A DNA stretch of 57,357 nt from Clostridium psychrophilum (lineage in GTDB: Bacteria > Bacillota > Clostridia > Clostridiales > Clostridiaceae), in contig NZ_JAHLEC010000015.1 of assembly GCF_018861705.1 (NCBI RefSeq), positions 1 through 57,357 of the forward strand, written 5' to 3'. The notes under the pieces were generated by a model, which was given only the letters and a program-made list of their open reading frames with translations, had not been told where the DNA came from and made no database searches. Shown piece by piece: positions 27,240-36,420 of this stretch. The stretch's first letter is position 1. Every line of letters starts with the position of its first letter. The position numbers were made by a program, and so were the translations under genes.

Positions 27240-28214
27240 TTATATATTCATATATCTGTATATTTCATATATTGCGTATATTATTACTAAATAAAACAAT
27301 GATCCATACATTAATTTTATTGAATCAATTATATGTTCTTTACTTAAATCTTTTATTTTGTTTCCTAAAGTCGGTTTATACATTTTCTCACCAAAATATA
27401 CATTTGTACCACCTAATTGAACTTTCATGGCTCCCGCAACTGCAGCTTCTGGATAAGCACAATTAGGGCTTTTATGATTTTTTCTATCCCTTATCATTAC
27501 CTTTATACTATCACCAATATTTCCATGAACTATTGGCGAAGCAAAACAAATTAGAAATCCAGTTACTCTGGCAGGCACAAAATTAAATATGTCATCTGTT
27601 TTTGCTGGAAAGAATCCGATATATTTATACTTTTTATTCATATATCCAAGCATTGAATCCATAGTATTTATACCCTTATACATCATCGCTATTGGAGCTC
27701 CCCCTAGTATTGCATAAAGAATAGGAGCTATAACACCGTCTGATGTATTTTCTGCAATAGTCTCCACATCTGCTCGTATAATCTCATATTCACTTAGTTG
27801 TTTTGTATCTCTACCTACAATGTATGATAATTTAACCCTAGCATCATCAATATCATTTTTAACCAATGAATCGTAAACTTTAATACCTTCCTTGTGGAGA
27901 CATTTCGTAGCTATTGTTGTCCACAACAATATTATATTAAAAGTGTGGTATAACAAAAAAAACTTACTGCAAAGTTTTAAGATTATAAATGGTACTAAAA
28001 AGCTAGAAAAGGCCACTACAACTACAATTAGCCCTCCAAATGCTTTCAGTTGCCTGTCTGTTTTACATAATTTTCTACCCATCTTATCTAACTTAGATAT
28101 TAGTTTTCCTATATAAATGACAGGATGTTTAAACCAATATGGATCTCCAATTAATAAATCTAATATAATTGCCAGTATTAAATCTATTATATTCATAATA
28201 AATAGCATTTCCAT
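27240..28214 (-). CDS. cbiB: Adenosylcobinamide-phosphate synthase
   Basis: CbiB/CobD attaches aminopropanol (phosphate) to adenosylcobyric acid. The 324-aa membrane protein has the family motifs LDLLIGDPYWFKHPVIYIGK at residues 18-37, ETIAENTSDGVIAPILYAILGGAP in two parts near residue 150, and PNCAYPEAAVAGAM near 250. GAGGA lies 6 bases before the ATG at 28214. It acts directly after CbiP, whose gene lies 57 bp upstream. Confidence 0.95.
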   Translation of the reverse strand: MEMLFIMNIIDLILAIILDLLIGDPYWFKHPVIYIGKLISKLDKMGRKLCKTDRQLKAFGGLIVVVVAFSSFLVPFIILKLCSKFFLLYHTFNIILLWTTIATKCLHKEGIKVYDSLVKNDIDDARVKLSYIVGRDTKQLSEYEIIRADVETIAENTSDGVIAPILYAILGGAPIAMMYKGINTMDSMLGYMNKKYKYIGFFPAKTDDIFNFVPARVTGFLICFASPIVHGNIGDSIKVMIRDRKNHKSPNCAYPEAAVAGAMKVQLGGTNVYFGEKMYKPTLGNKIKDLSKEHIIDSIKLMYGSLFYLVIIYAIYEIYRYMNI

Positions 28215-28260
28215 TCTAAATCCTCACTATCTTAATTTCGTAATATTTCTTATTTATTGT

Positions 28261-28282
28261 TTTATTAGTTATTAACTGTCCC
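28261..28282 (+). repeat. GTCCC repeat overlapping the cbiP stop codon
   Basis: TTTATTAGTT plus ATTAACTGTCCC, one base different from the copy at 3071-3092. Read on the other strand it supplies the last codons and the TAA stop of cbiP, so the repeat's insertion appears to have set the protein's C-terminus. Confidence 0.65.
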
Positions 28283-29849
28283 TCGCTTTATCATTTCTTT
28301 TTATTCCTATAATTTTATAAATTGAGTCCATATCTATATTGTCTCTTACTAAGTCTGCTAGTTTGTCTAATTCCTTCTCCCTTAGACTTTCATAAACCTT
28401 AGACTTCTTAGGTTCCATGCCTTTCTTTATTCTTAGCTTATTAATAATGTATTCTCTGAACTCTGTCCCGTCTAAAACTCCATGAATATATGTACCCATA
28501 ATATTCCCTCTTTCATTAATTGCTCCATCAAGCGATGATGATTGTTCGCCTTCCGTGGAAGTTCGCTCACCATTTCTACTATATATTTCAAAAAGTGGTT
28601 TTGCTTTATTCCCATAACTACATTTACCCATATGTATTTCATAACCGTAAGTTTTAATGCTTATATTATGTAATCCGTTCATCTTTTCATTTTTGTAACT
28701 TATGTCGCTCGCAGATCCTATATTAATGCTACGAGCCTTTACTCTTGTAGTTATTTTCTCATCAGCAAACACTGTATCTATGTCTAAAAGTTTCATACCT
28801 TCAGTTTTTTGTAAACTTCCTTCAATACCACTCGGGTCATATAAACTATTCCCAAGCATTTGATATCCTCCACAAATGCCTAATATATTACCTTTTGCAC
28901 TGTATTGCTTAATAACATCTACAATTCCTATATTTTCCAAAGCAATCATATCGTCAATAGTATTTTTTGTTCCCGGTATTATAAGTAGATCTGGATTACC
29001 AAACTCTTCTTTAGTTGTAATAAATCTCACAGATACATCTTCCTCACTCTTTAAAGCATCGAAATCAGTAAAATTAGATATATGGGGTAATTTTATTACA
29101 GCAACATCAATAGGTGCGGTTATTTTTTTATTAAATTCTACTGCACCATCTTCATCTTCGAGTTCTAATCTAAAGTAAGGCACTACTCCAACGCATGGAA
29201 TATGAATAATGTCCTCAAGCATTGTAAGTCCAGGTTTTAGTATTTCTAGATCTCCCCTAAATTTATTTATAATAGTAGCTTTAACCCTTTTTTTCTCAAC
29301 ATCACTTAGCAAAAGCATAGTTCCCGCAAGCGATGCAAATACTCCGCCCTTATCTATATCTCCTACAAGTATTACAGGTGAGTCTATAAGTTCAGCCATT
29401 CCCATATTTACTATATCTCTATCTCTTAAATTTATTTCTGCAGGACTGCCTGCACCTTCCATTACTATAATATCAAACTTCTTCTCTAATTCTTCAAACT
29501 GCTTTTTTAACATATCTTTAAACTCTAATTTTATATTATGATATTGCATAGCTGTGCTATTTCCATAAACTTTTCCGTTAACAATAATTTGACATTTTTT
29601 ATCTGAGGTAGGCTTTAATAAAATTGGATTCATAAATACCTGTGGTTCAATTCCTGCGGCATAAGCTTGAAGTACCTGTGCACGCCCCATTTCTTTTCCG
29701 TCTAATGTAATATAAGAATTAAGTGACATGTTCTGTGACTTAAAAGGACAAACGGAAAACCCATCTTGTTTTAAAATTCTGCACAGTGCCGTAACTATTA
29801 TACTTTTTCCTACAGATGAAGCGGTTCCTTGGACCATAATTTTAGCCAT
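28272..29849 (-). CDS. cbiP: Cobyric acid synthase (glutamine-hydrolysing)
   Basis: CbiP/CobQ amidates four side chains of adenosylcobyrinate diamide using glutamine and ATP. The 525-aa protein opens with [21 protein letters not shown] split by its P-loop, then [13 protein letters not shown] and [21 protein letters not shown]; the glutaminase domain has the nucleophile in [10 protein letters not shown] (Cys near residue 333) and the His in [15 protein letters not shown] precedes the ATG. First gene of the long operon behind the cobalamin riboswitch. Its last codons and stop fall in a GTCCC repeat. Confidence 0.96.
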   Translation of the reverse strand: MAKIMVQGTASSVGKSIIVTALCRILKQDGFSVCPFKSQNMSLNSYITLDGKEMGRAQVLQAYAAGIEPQVFMNPILLKPTSDKKCQIIVNGKVYGNSTAMQYHNIKLEFKDMLKKQFEELEKKFDIIVMEGAGSPAEINLRDRDIVNMGMAELIDSPVILVGDIDKGGVFASLAGTMLLLSDVEKKRVKATIINKFRGDLEILKPGLTMLEDIIHIPCVGVVPYFRLELEDEDGAVEFNKKITAPIDVAVIKLPHISNFTDFDALKSEEDVSVRFITTKEEFGNPDLLIIPGTKNTIDDMIALENIGIVDVIKQYSAKGNILGICGGYQMLGNSLYDPSGIEGSLQKTEGMKLLDIDTVFADEKITTRVKARSINIGSASDISYKNEKMNGLHNISIKTYGYEIHMGKCSYGNKAKPLFEIYSRNGERTSTEGEQSSSLDGAINERGNIMGTYIHGVLDGTEFREYIINKLRIKKGMEPKKSKVYESLREKELDKLADLVRDNIDMDSIYKIIGIKRNDKARDS

Positions 29850-29892
29850 TACTTTTTACCCCTTCCCTCATCATTGTTATACTTTTTTCTCA

Positions 29893-29927
29893 AAACAAAA
29901 AAACAGCAAGCTTTCACACCTGCTGTT
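29893..29927 (-). terminator. Riboswitch-controlled terminator before cbiP
   Basis: AACAGCA and TGCTGTT form a stem around a 12-nt loop, followed on the minus strand by a run of seven Ts. It lies between the cobalamin aptamer and the cbiP start. A second dyad, TACAAA/TTTGTA at 29931-29948, sits just upstream and could take part in switching. Confidence 0.75.
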
Positions 29928-29998
29928 ATGTACAAAATTGTCTTTGTACTAACTTAAATTCTACAAGTTCTTTCCCTCCGAAAGCTTAATATCATTGC

Positions 29999-30172
29999 TT
30001 TAGGCAGGTCTCCTGACTCTTAATTTACGATTTCTTTTACATCATACCATTCCAGGTAATCGTTAAAGATTTCTTGATTAATTACAGTAGCGGGGGCTGC
30101 TGTGGACTTACACCACATTCCCTTTTCACCTTATGGAGTAGCTAACTCAGCTACTCCTAATAGGCACCTAAA
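29999..30172 (-). promoter_or_regulatory. Cobalamin riboswitch aptamer
   Basis: On the minus strand, the hallmark blocks occur in order: AGGTGCC, then GGGAATGTGGTGTAAGTCC, CAGCAGCCCCCGCTACTGT, and the B12 box AGTCAGGAGACCTGCC. It lies 150 bases ahead of cbiP with an intrinsic terminator between. It should turn off the whole cbiP-cbiB-hemA-sirC-hemC-cobA/hemD-hemB-hemL operon when adenosylcobalamin is sufficient. Confidence 0.96.
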
Positions 30173-30259
30173 ACATCTATTTATTTTTTTATCTCTATGT
30201 TTTTATATACAATTAAGTTCATCTAAATTCTTTGTTTTATATAATTTCTACAGAATAAG

Positions 30260-30286
30260 TTTATAACATTACTTTAGTTATGTCAA
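30260..30286 (-). promoter_or_regulatory. Candidate promoter of the riboswitch operon
   Basis: TTGACA at 30286-30281 and TATAAA at 30265-30260 on the minus strand, about 90 bp upstream of the aptamer. The 15-bp spacer is shorter than the ideal 17, so this is a candidate only. Confidence 0.45.
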
Positions 30287-30327
30287 TGCATAAACATTTC
30301 AAATACTTACATTGAAATCAAATCAAT

Positions 30328-30981
30328 CTAAATTAATTTGGCTCGTAAAAACATAGCTTTTTTACCTAGTTCTGTAAATTTAGCTTCATATTCTGTTACT
30401 ATATTATCTTTGAAATCGCTCTTATGCAAATCATAAGTAGAATATAATATTTCAAAACCACATTCTTTAAAATATTCTATCGAATCATTAAACAATTCAA
30501 AATCATCCGTTTTGAACCATACCTCAGATCCAGGTTTTAAAAATTTCTTGTAGTTTGTTAAGAACTTAGTGTGAGTTAGTCTTCTCTTGTTATGCCTTTC
30601 TTTAGGCCATGGGTTACAAAAATTTATATATATTTTACTTATCTCATCCTTTGAAAATACATCATCAATAAGCATAATGTTTAAAGGCATAAGACGTACA
30701 TTTATATCTTCTTGCCCTTTAATTTTTCTTACCTCTATAACCTTTCTAAGAGCAAACACTAATACCTCATCTTTTAAATCTATACCTATAAAATTAATAT
30801 CAAGGTTTTGCTTAGATTTTTCTGATATGAATTTACCCTTACCACAACCTAGTTCTAAATATATTTCATTATTGTTTTTAAATTCTTTACTCCAATTTCC
30901 TTTGTGATCATATTGATCTGTTATTACAATATGACTAGCTTCCATTTCTGGCCTAGCCCAATATTTTTTTCTTAGACGCAT
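30328..30981 (-). CDS. trmB: tRNA (guanine-N7-)-methyltransferase
   Basis: TrmB makes m7G46 in tRNA. The 217-aa protein has the SAM region [16 protein letters not shown], then [16 protein letters not shown] and the family-specific [19 protein letters not shown]. The C-terminal [20 protein letters not shown] is also typical. AAGGAGA precedes the ATG. It lies 65 bp after the site-2 protease gene in the same direction. Confidence 0.96.
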   Translation of the reverse strand: MRLRKKYWARPEMEASHIVITDQYDHKGNWSKEFKNNNEIYLELGCGKGKFISEKSKQNLDINFIGIDLKDEVLVFALRKVIEVRKIKGQEDINVRLMPLNIMLIDDVFSKDEISKIYINFCNPWPKERHNKRRLTHTKFLTNYKKFLKPGSEVWFKTDDFELFNDSIEYFKECGFEILYSTYDLHKSDFKDNIVTEYEAKFTELGKKAMFLRAKLI

Positions 30982-31046
30982 ATATTTTCTCCTTATATTT
31001 TAAATAATAAAAATCACTCTGTAATTTTTCTTGAATTTACATTAAA

Positions 31047-31703
31047 CTAAAATATTTCTGCAATCTTTATGAAGATATTAAATAACCATGCTGATGGTGC
31101 TTGCACAATATAAGTAAAAACTGATTGTTGCCCTGGTAATATAGGTAACATCAACACAATAAATATTAAAAATTGATATTTGTAAATAGAATCTGATAAT
31201 TCATTAAAAAACTTTGGAAATAGATCTCTAACTATATGAAACCCATCAAATCCTGGTATTGGAACTAAATTAAGAAAAAACAACATGCAATTTATAGATC
31301 CTGTAAATTGTATTATTAACATAATAATGTTATATATTTCGCCCGGGCCTTGAACTGGCGAAAATTTATAGAATAAAACTGTTAATACAGCAAATACAAA
31401 ACCCAGTATCAAATTTGCAAATGGTCCTGCAAAAGAAACCAACAAATCATCCTTATAGTAATTTTTATAAGCACTAGGATTTGTCTGAACAGGTTTTGCC
31501 CAACCAAATCCTGTAATTAGGATTAAAATAAATCCCATTAGGTCTATATGTGCTATAGGATTTAATGTAATTCTTCCTTGAAATCTTGGAGTCTTATCTC
31601 CTAACCTATCTGCAATGATCGCATGAGCATACTCATGAAAAGTAAATGCTAACAAGATTGCTGGTATCATTAAAACTTTATATAATATTTGTTGTGTATC
31701 CAA
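31047..31703 (-). CDS. Site-2 protease family membrane protein (M50)
   Basis: A 218-aa intramembrane metalloprotease-type protein (YwhC-like, small, no PDZ domain). Zinc-binding HEYAHA is at about residues 23-28, followed by GRITLNPIAHIDLMG; the third ligand region is NLVPIPGFDGFHI at about residue 145. About five membrane segments are visible. The start is a TTG at 31703 with GAGGAGG 7 bases upstream. Substrate is unknown; such proteins are common near core genes in clostridia. Confidence 0.9.
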   Translation of the reverse strand: MDTQQILYKVLMIPAILLAFTFHEYAHAIIADRLGDKTPRFQGRITLNPIAHIDLMGFILILITGFGWAKPVQTNPSAYKNYYKDDLLVSFAGPFANLILGFVFAVLTVLFYKFSPVQGPGEIYNIIMLIIQFTGSINCMLFFLNLVPIPGFDGFHIVRDLFPKFFNELSDSIYKYQFLIFIVLMLPILPGQQSVFTYIVQAPSAWLFNIFIKIAEIF

Positions 31704-31934
31704 ATTTGTTCCTCCTCATATTGCTTAGAATAATAACAACTATTAATTATTATTCACCTTATTAACGCATGATAAAATCTTCATTATTTCAAATATCTAA
31801 CATACCTATTATAACAAAGTTTATTGTTATTTGAAATTTAATATTCTTAAACCACATTATTATATTATTTTAGATAAACTTTTTCTTTTTTTAAACAGAT
31901 TAACTACTAAACTTACTTTTTTAAGTTCTGTAAT

Positions 31935-31983
31935 ATATAATAAGTAAAAACTATGCCAAAGGCATAGTTTTTACTTATTATAT
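31935..31983. terminator. Perfect 23-bp-stem hairpin
   Basis: A perfect 23-bp inverted repeat with an AAA loop, containing GTAAAAACTATGCC and GGCATAGTTTTTAC. It lies 9 bp past the stop at 31992 and ends that minus-strand gene. Confidence 0.85.
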
Positions 31984-31991
31984 GCACCTAC

Positions 31992-33020
31992 TTATTTAAA
32001 AGGAACAAACTTTGCTTTGCTGTTTGATATAGCAACTAATCCCTTAGTATACAATTGAGATAACTTTCCTGAATAACTAGTTTGTGTTCCAGAACTAATT
32101 TCTGTTAATACACCTTTAAGTGCATCATTTTGATATACTTTACCAGTACATGAAACAAATAAATCATCCTTTGCAACTGGATTTTTCAAATTAAACACTT
32201 TCCATTGCTGAGTATTCTCTGTTGTTTTACCATAGTAAATTTTGCTTACCAAATTATCTTTTAATTCTCCAACATACACATTATCATCATCATCAGTACC
32301 AATTAACGTAAGTTTATCTACACCATCAATATTTATTGATTCCTGACTGCCAGTGACATATATTTTATTATATATTAATCCTTCATAAACCAACTTATCC
32401 TCATGATGAACTAATGCTATATTACTTACAATATTAGGTATTGTATTAATTTTTGTAATATCACCCATTCTATCTATTCTATATATCTTGCTCTTATTAC
32501 CATTATTAGATACATTTATATAAGTAATCCCAGTTAAAGTTGATAATTGAATATCTTCAACTACAGGTTTTGTACCACCCCAAGCTAAATCTTTCACCTT
32601 TAATTTTTCTTCTTTTAATACATCATAAGAGTATAATACTAAATTACTAGCCTCATCATCACTCTTCTTCTCTACTAAAAGCATTCTATTTCTATCTGGG
32701 AGCCATTCTGAAAAAGTTATTTCTGATCCATCTTCTGCCTCTACACTTTTAACTTTTCCATCCCTACAATTAACAATTTTTAATTTATTGGCTTGATTAT
32801 AAGATAAATACTTAGCATCATAGGATGCTAAAACATTCTCTGAATTTTCAGGTATTTTAATATCTATATTTTTTAATTTATCACTATTGTCTTCAACAAC
32901 TTTTTTTGTAACCACTTTTGAATCTGTAGACAGATAATAATTATTTAAATAAAAAAGCCCTATACATTGTAGTGATAAAGATACTATTATCCATACAATT
33001 ATTCTTTTTAACCATTTCAT
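31992..33020 (-). CDS. Membrane-anchored protein, beta-propeller-like, unknown function
   Basis: 342 aa. One N-terminal membrane segment (IIVWIIVSLSLQCIGLFYL, residues about 7-25) with a positively charged start, and the rest probably outside the cell. The body has repeated strand-like stretches (KYLSYNQANKLKIVNCRDGK, NRMLLVEKKSD, NLVLYSYDV, SKIYRIDRMGDITKI) that resemble WD40/TolB-type propeller blades, but I see no catalytic motif. AAAGGAG precedes the ATG. It follows the phosphodiester glycosidase-family gene by 46 bp in what looks like a two-gene operon. Confidence 0.7.
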   Translation of the reverse strand: MKWLKRIIVWIIVSLSLQCIGLFYLNNYYLSTDSKVVTKKVVEDNSDKLKNIDIKIPENSENVLASYDAKYLSYNQANKLKIVNCRDGKVKSVEAEDGSEITFSEWLPDRNRMLLVEKKSDDEASNLVLYSYDVLKEEKLKVKDLAWGGTKPVVEDIQLSTLTGITYINVSNNGNKSKIYRIDRMGDITKINTIPNIVSNIALVHHEDKLVYEGLIYNKIYVTGSQESINIDGVDKLTLIGTDDDDNVYVGELKDNLVSKIYYGKTTENTQQWKVFNLKNPVAKDDLFVSCTGKVYQNDALKGVLTEISSGTQTSYSGKLSQLYTKGLVAISNSKAKFVPFK

Positions 33021-33066
33021 AATATTTTCTCCTTTAATTTAAAATATCCTAAAATCAAACTTCACT

Positions 33067-34074
33067 CTATTTTCTGCTCTCAACATATATTATTGATGGT
33101 ACCGATCTCTCCCCCAAGCTGTCACAAGGATTGTTTATTACTTCATCATCATAAAATAGTGTAGAAGAAGAACCTCCATCTAAGTTAGTTGCATTATAAG
33201 CTCCATAATCATATAACACGTCTTGTACTTCTTTTAATGTAGCTCCTAAGCTATTTACATGTCTTCCATCAATAACGAGCATTATAATAGCTCCATCTTT
33301 TCTCTGTGCTATAGCTGTTCTAGGTGCTATTCCCCAGCCACCATCGCCCTTAGTTATAGTCTTCTTTCCATTAACTATCAGTGCTGGCCCAAACGATACT
33401 GCCTCATTCACTCCGCTACTTTTCATTTCTTTAATGCTATGAGGTCCGACTAATAACTCACCTGCTTTAGTAAATGCTACAACTTGCCTTTTTTCATTTT
33501 CATTTTTTATATTATTATAAACAATTTTTCCATTAGTCATTATAACACCCGCTGGGTTAGCTCCTGTTCCTGTCCATTTTGATCCAGTCGCCTCATCAGT
33601 AAATCCACCACCATTAATTGCTGCAATGGCATTATTATCTTTTGCAATGTCACTTGTTAGTTGACCTTCTACTCCAATCTTACTACTATAACCTACTTTT
33701 ATTCTAGTTGGGTCATTAATTACTAATATGTACCCCTTAAATTTATTTCCAGATACATCATATCTTTCTATGTTATTATCATTTTTATTTTTTACCTTTA
33801 CACCGTTTAAATTATCTTGAACTAAAGATTCAACCTTCTGATCGCTCATAATCTGTTTGATTTTCGTCTTTGATAAAAATAATGTAGCTATCCATTGGGT
33901 TTTAAGTGTAGTCATTGCCGCACCTACCACTGTAGTCCTTACATTCTTAAACGGCCCATAATAAACCACAAATGGACCTGTAATGGTTGTGAAAACTAAT
34001 TCAAAAATAACAAATAATAAAACAAGTGTGCTCGATCTTCTTTTGGTCTTTTCACATTTCTTTATTTTTCTCAT
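33067..34074 (-). CDS. Phosphodiester glycosidase family exported protein (NAGPA domain)
   Basis: About 335 aa. An N-terminal membrane anchor/signal segment (TLVLLFVIFELVFTTITGPFV) precedes a C-terminal NAGPA/DUF2233 domain: AINGGGFTDEATGSKWTG, then NPAGVIMTNGKIVYN, RTAIAQRKDGAIIMLVIDGR and NLDGGSSSTLFYDDEVIN. Family members include exopolysaccharide-related phosphodiester glycosidases, so a cell-surface glycopolymer role is likely. AAGGA sits 8 bases before the ATG at 34074; an ATG at 34083 is also possible. Confidence 0.85.
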   Translation of the reverse strand: MRKIKKCEKTKRRSSTLVLLFVIFELVFTTITGPFVVYYGPFKNVRTTVVGAAMTTLKTQWIATLFLSKTKIKQIMSDQKVESLVQDNLNGVKVKNKNDNNIERYDVSGNKFKGYILVINDPTRIKVGYSSKIGVEGQLTSDIAKDNNAIAAINGGGFTDEATGSKWTGTGANPAGVIMTNGKIVYNNIKNENEKRQVVAFTKAGELLVGPHSIKEMKSSGVNEAVSFGPALIVNGKKTITKGDGGWGIAPRTAIAQRKDGAIIMLVIDGRHVNSLGATLKEVQDVLYDYGAYNATNLDGGSSSTLFYDDEVINNPCDSLGERSVPSIIYVESRK

Positions 34075-34194
34075 GTTTCCCATCCTTTTCTTTATTATGT
34101 ACTACCATATTGTACAGTAAAACTGCATATTTGAACACAAAATTTAAATGTAGTTTTTGTAAACACGACTACAATACTACAATTTCATACAAAA

Positions 34195-34220
34195 AAAGAG
34201 TATAAATTTTTATACTCTTT
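34195..34220. terminator. Bidirectional terminator
   Basis: AAAGAGTATAAA pairs with TTTATACTCTTT with a 2-nt loop, flanked by A and T runs. Lies 18 bp after the PIN-PhoH gene stop (34238). Confidence 0.8.
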
Positions 34221-34237
34221 CCCGTAAAAATGAATTT

Positions 34238-35614
34238 TTACAATTTTTTGGAACCTTCGTATGCTAATGGAGATCTTTCACATTCATCATATTTTAAGGT
34301 TACTTGATAACACAATTCACTACCTTTCATCTTTTCAGAAGCGTAACACAATCCATTTGATCTTGAATCAAGAAAAGGATGATCTATTTGCTCTGGGTCA
34401 CCTATTAGTATTAATTTAGTTCCCTCACCAACTCTAGTTATTATTGCTTTAACTTGTTTTGGTGACAAGTTTTGTGCTTCATCTATAATAACCCAATTTT
34501 TAACTATCGACCTTCCTCTAAGATAAGCAACAGCCTCGGTAGTTATAATCCTTCTTTCAAATAAATCTTTTATTTTGTCTAATAACTGTTTTTCATTTTT
34601 GTAACGCTCTTTCTCATCTGATTCCACAAGTATCTCTAGATTATCAAATATCGGTCTCATGAAAGGTGATATTTTTTCTTGCTCCGTTCCTGGCAAAAAA
34701 CCTATTTCTTCATCCATAGTAACATTTGGTCTACAAATTAGAATTCTTCTGTAATGCTCATTATTTTCTTGTAATATCTTTTGTAAACCTACTGCTAGCG
34801 AAAACAAAGTCTTCGCTGTTCCTGCAGGGCCTTTAATAATTACAAGTGGTGCTTTTGCAGCATCAATAGTTAAAGCTTCCATCATAAATTTCTGTCCCAC
34901 ATTTCTTGATGAGATGCCTAAAGGCTTACTATCTTTATTATAAAGTGGTACTATGTTTTTACCATCATACCTACCCAATGCAGTTTGTTTAGGATTCTGC
35001 ATTGAATGAATAATTAAAAATTGATTTGTGTATAAAGATGGTATATTATATTTCTCAAATTCTTCATCATATTTAAGTAAATCATCAAATGATATAATTT
35101 TATTGCTATAAAATTCTTGAAGTTTTTCTGGAGATACAAATACCTCTGCCCTTCCAGTATATTGATCATCATATTCAGGTACAAATTTTTCATAATAATC
35201 TTCCACATTAATATCTACGGCATCAGCCTTTATACGTAAAAATATATCTTTTGTAATTAACCATACATTCTCACCCTGTTCTTTAAGACCTTTGCATACT
35301 TGTAATATCCTATTGTCAGCCTTTTCTTTATTCCAAGAAGCAGGTATTACAGCATCATGGTGATTCATTTCAACTCGTAGTCTTCCACCACTATCTAAAT
35401 CAATACCCTCATTTAGTTTTCCTTGCTTGCGAAGTTTATCAATAAGTCTAGCTGAAGATCTAGCATTAGCTCCTAAATCACTTTTATCTTTCTTAAAACT
35501 ATCCAATTCCTCCAATACTATCTCTGGTATTATTACATCATTCTCTCCAAATGATAATATGGCACTAGGTGAATATAAAATAACATTGGTATCTAGTACG
35601 TAGGTCTTTTTCAA
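34238..35614 (-). CDS. PIN domain-PhoH family ATPase
   Basis: A 458-aa two-domain protein. Residues 1-140 form a PIN ribonuclease domain: YVLDTNVILYSP with the first acidic residue, IVLEELDSFK, and a later Asp in the KDIFLRIKAD segment. Residues 235-440 are a PhoH ATPase: Walker A IKGPAGTAKTLFSLAVG, RPNVTMDEEIGFLPG, and Walker B VIIDEAQNLSP. This is the YlaK/PhoH2 arrangement, linked to ATP-driven RNA unwinding and cleavage. The start is a TTG at 35614 with GAGGGGTG upstream. Confidence 0.93.
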   Translation of the reverse strand: MKKTYVLDTNVILYSPSAILSFGENDVIIPEIVLEELDSFKKDKSDLGANARSSARLIDKLRKQGKLNEGIDLDSGGRLRVEMNHHDAVIPASWNKEKADNRILQVCKGLKEQGENVWLITKDIFLRIKADAVDINVEDYYEKFVPEYDDQYTGRAEVFVSPEKLQEFYSNKIISFDDLLKYDEEFEKYNIPSLYTNQFLIIHSMQNPKQTALGRYDGKNIVPLYNKDSKPLGISSRNVGQKFMMEALTIDAAKAPLVIIKGPAGTAKTLFSLAVGLQKILQENNEHYRRILICRPNVTMDEEIGFLPGTEQEKISPFMRPIFDNLEILVESDEKERYKNEKQLLDKIKDLFERRIITTEAVAYLRGRSIVKNWVIIDEAQNLSPKQVKAIITRVGEGTKLILIGDPEQIDHPFLDSRSNGLCYASEKMKGSELCYQVTLKYDECERSPLAYEGSKKL

Positions 35615-35721
35615 ATATCAGCACCCCTCTCTCTAATACTAATATATGTTACTTATTCTATAAATGAATTAAATATCAAATATAATTTAAAAATTTCATA
35701 AATTTATTTTCAAGAATTATT

Positions 35722-35750
35722 TTGACAAGTAATAGTTTTTATTATATAAT
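35722..35750 (+). promoter_or_regulatory. Promoter of the PerR/Fur-family gene
   Basis: TTGACA at 35722-35727 and TATAAT at 35745-35750 with an ideal 17-bp spacer, 42 bp ahead of the start codon. Downstream, around 35758-35780, TATTATACTTAATAATA is an imperfect dyad that could be an autoregulatory Per box; that part is inference. Confidence 0.8.
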
Positions 35751-35791
35751 AAATCTTATATTATACTTAATAATATTATAGGATGGTGTAT

Positions 35792-36202
35792 ATGGATAAC
35801 ATTACAACAGTTTTTAAAGAGAAAAAATTAAAGCTCACACCGCAACGTATTGCAGTCTATAAATATCTACAGTCTACAAAAGAACATCCCTCAGCTGAAG
35901 TGATTTATAAAGCTCTGCAACCAACATATCCTACTATGAGTTTAGCTACTGTTTATAAAGCATTAAAAACGCTTATAGAAGTTGGATTAATAATAGAGCT
36001 TAACGTAGGTGAAGGTAATTTTAGATATGATTGTAACACGTCTTCACATTCTCACATTCAATGCGTAAATTGTGGCAGAGTTGATGACATAGAAGGTATA
36101 TCTTTTTCAAATGTACTTGAGGATGTAAAACAATATACAAACTACCAAGTTTTATCTACTAAAATATATTTCTATGGTGTTTGTGAAAATTGCAAAAAAT
36201 AA
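35792..36202 (+). CDS. Fur-family transcriptional regulator (PerR-like)
   Basis: 136 aa from the ATG at 35792, chosen because GGATGG sits 5 bases upstream; an in-frame ATG at 35783 lacks a site. The N-terminal winged helix has KLTPQRIAVYKYL and YPTMSLATVYKALKTL; the regulatory domain has SSHSHIQCVNCG and a second CENC near the C-terminus, giving the two CxxC structural zinc pairs. A Fur, PerR or Zur role cannot be separated with certainty; the sequence around HSHIQC and the short length best suit PerR, a peroxide sensor. Confidence 0.88.
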   Translation: MDNITTVFKEKKLKLTPQRIAVYKYLQSTKEHPSAEVIYKALQPTYPTMSLATVYKALKTLIEVGLIIELNVGEGNFRYDCNTSSHSHIQCVNCGRVDDIEGISFSNVLEDVKQYTNYQVLSTKIYFYGVCENCKK

Positions 36203-36223
36203 AAAAATAAAGTATTTAGGTTT

Positions 36224-36260
36224 AAAGGAGTATTGAAATAAATTCATGCTCCTTTTTTCA
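36224..36260 (+). terminator. Terminator after the PerR-like gene
   Basis: AAAGGAG pairs with CTCCTTT, with TTGAA/TTCA pairing further in, then a T run. It starts 22 bp after the stop. Confidence 0.75.
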
Positions 36261-36420
36261 ATTTATATTTCATATTAACGATTCCATTATCACTACACTA
36301 TTGAAGTTTTTTAAGGCTCATTTAATTTTTTCGTAAATTCATCTCCCAACTTTAATATATATTTAATTATTATTAATTAAATATATAAATGTTACATATA
36401 ATTAAGTGGGGGTGGAATAT

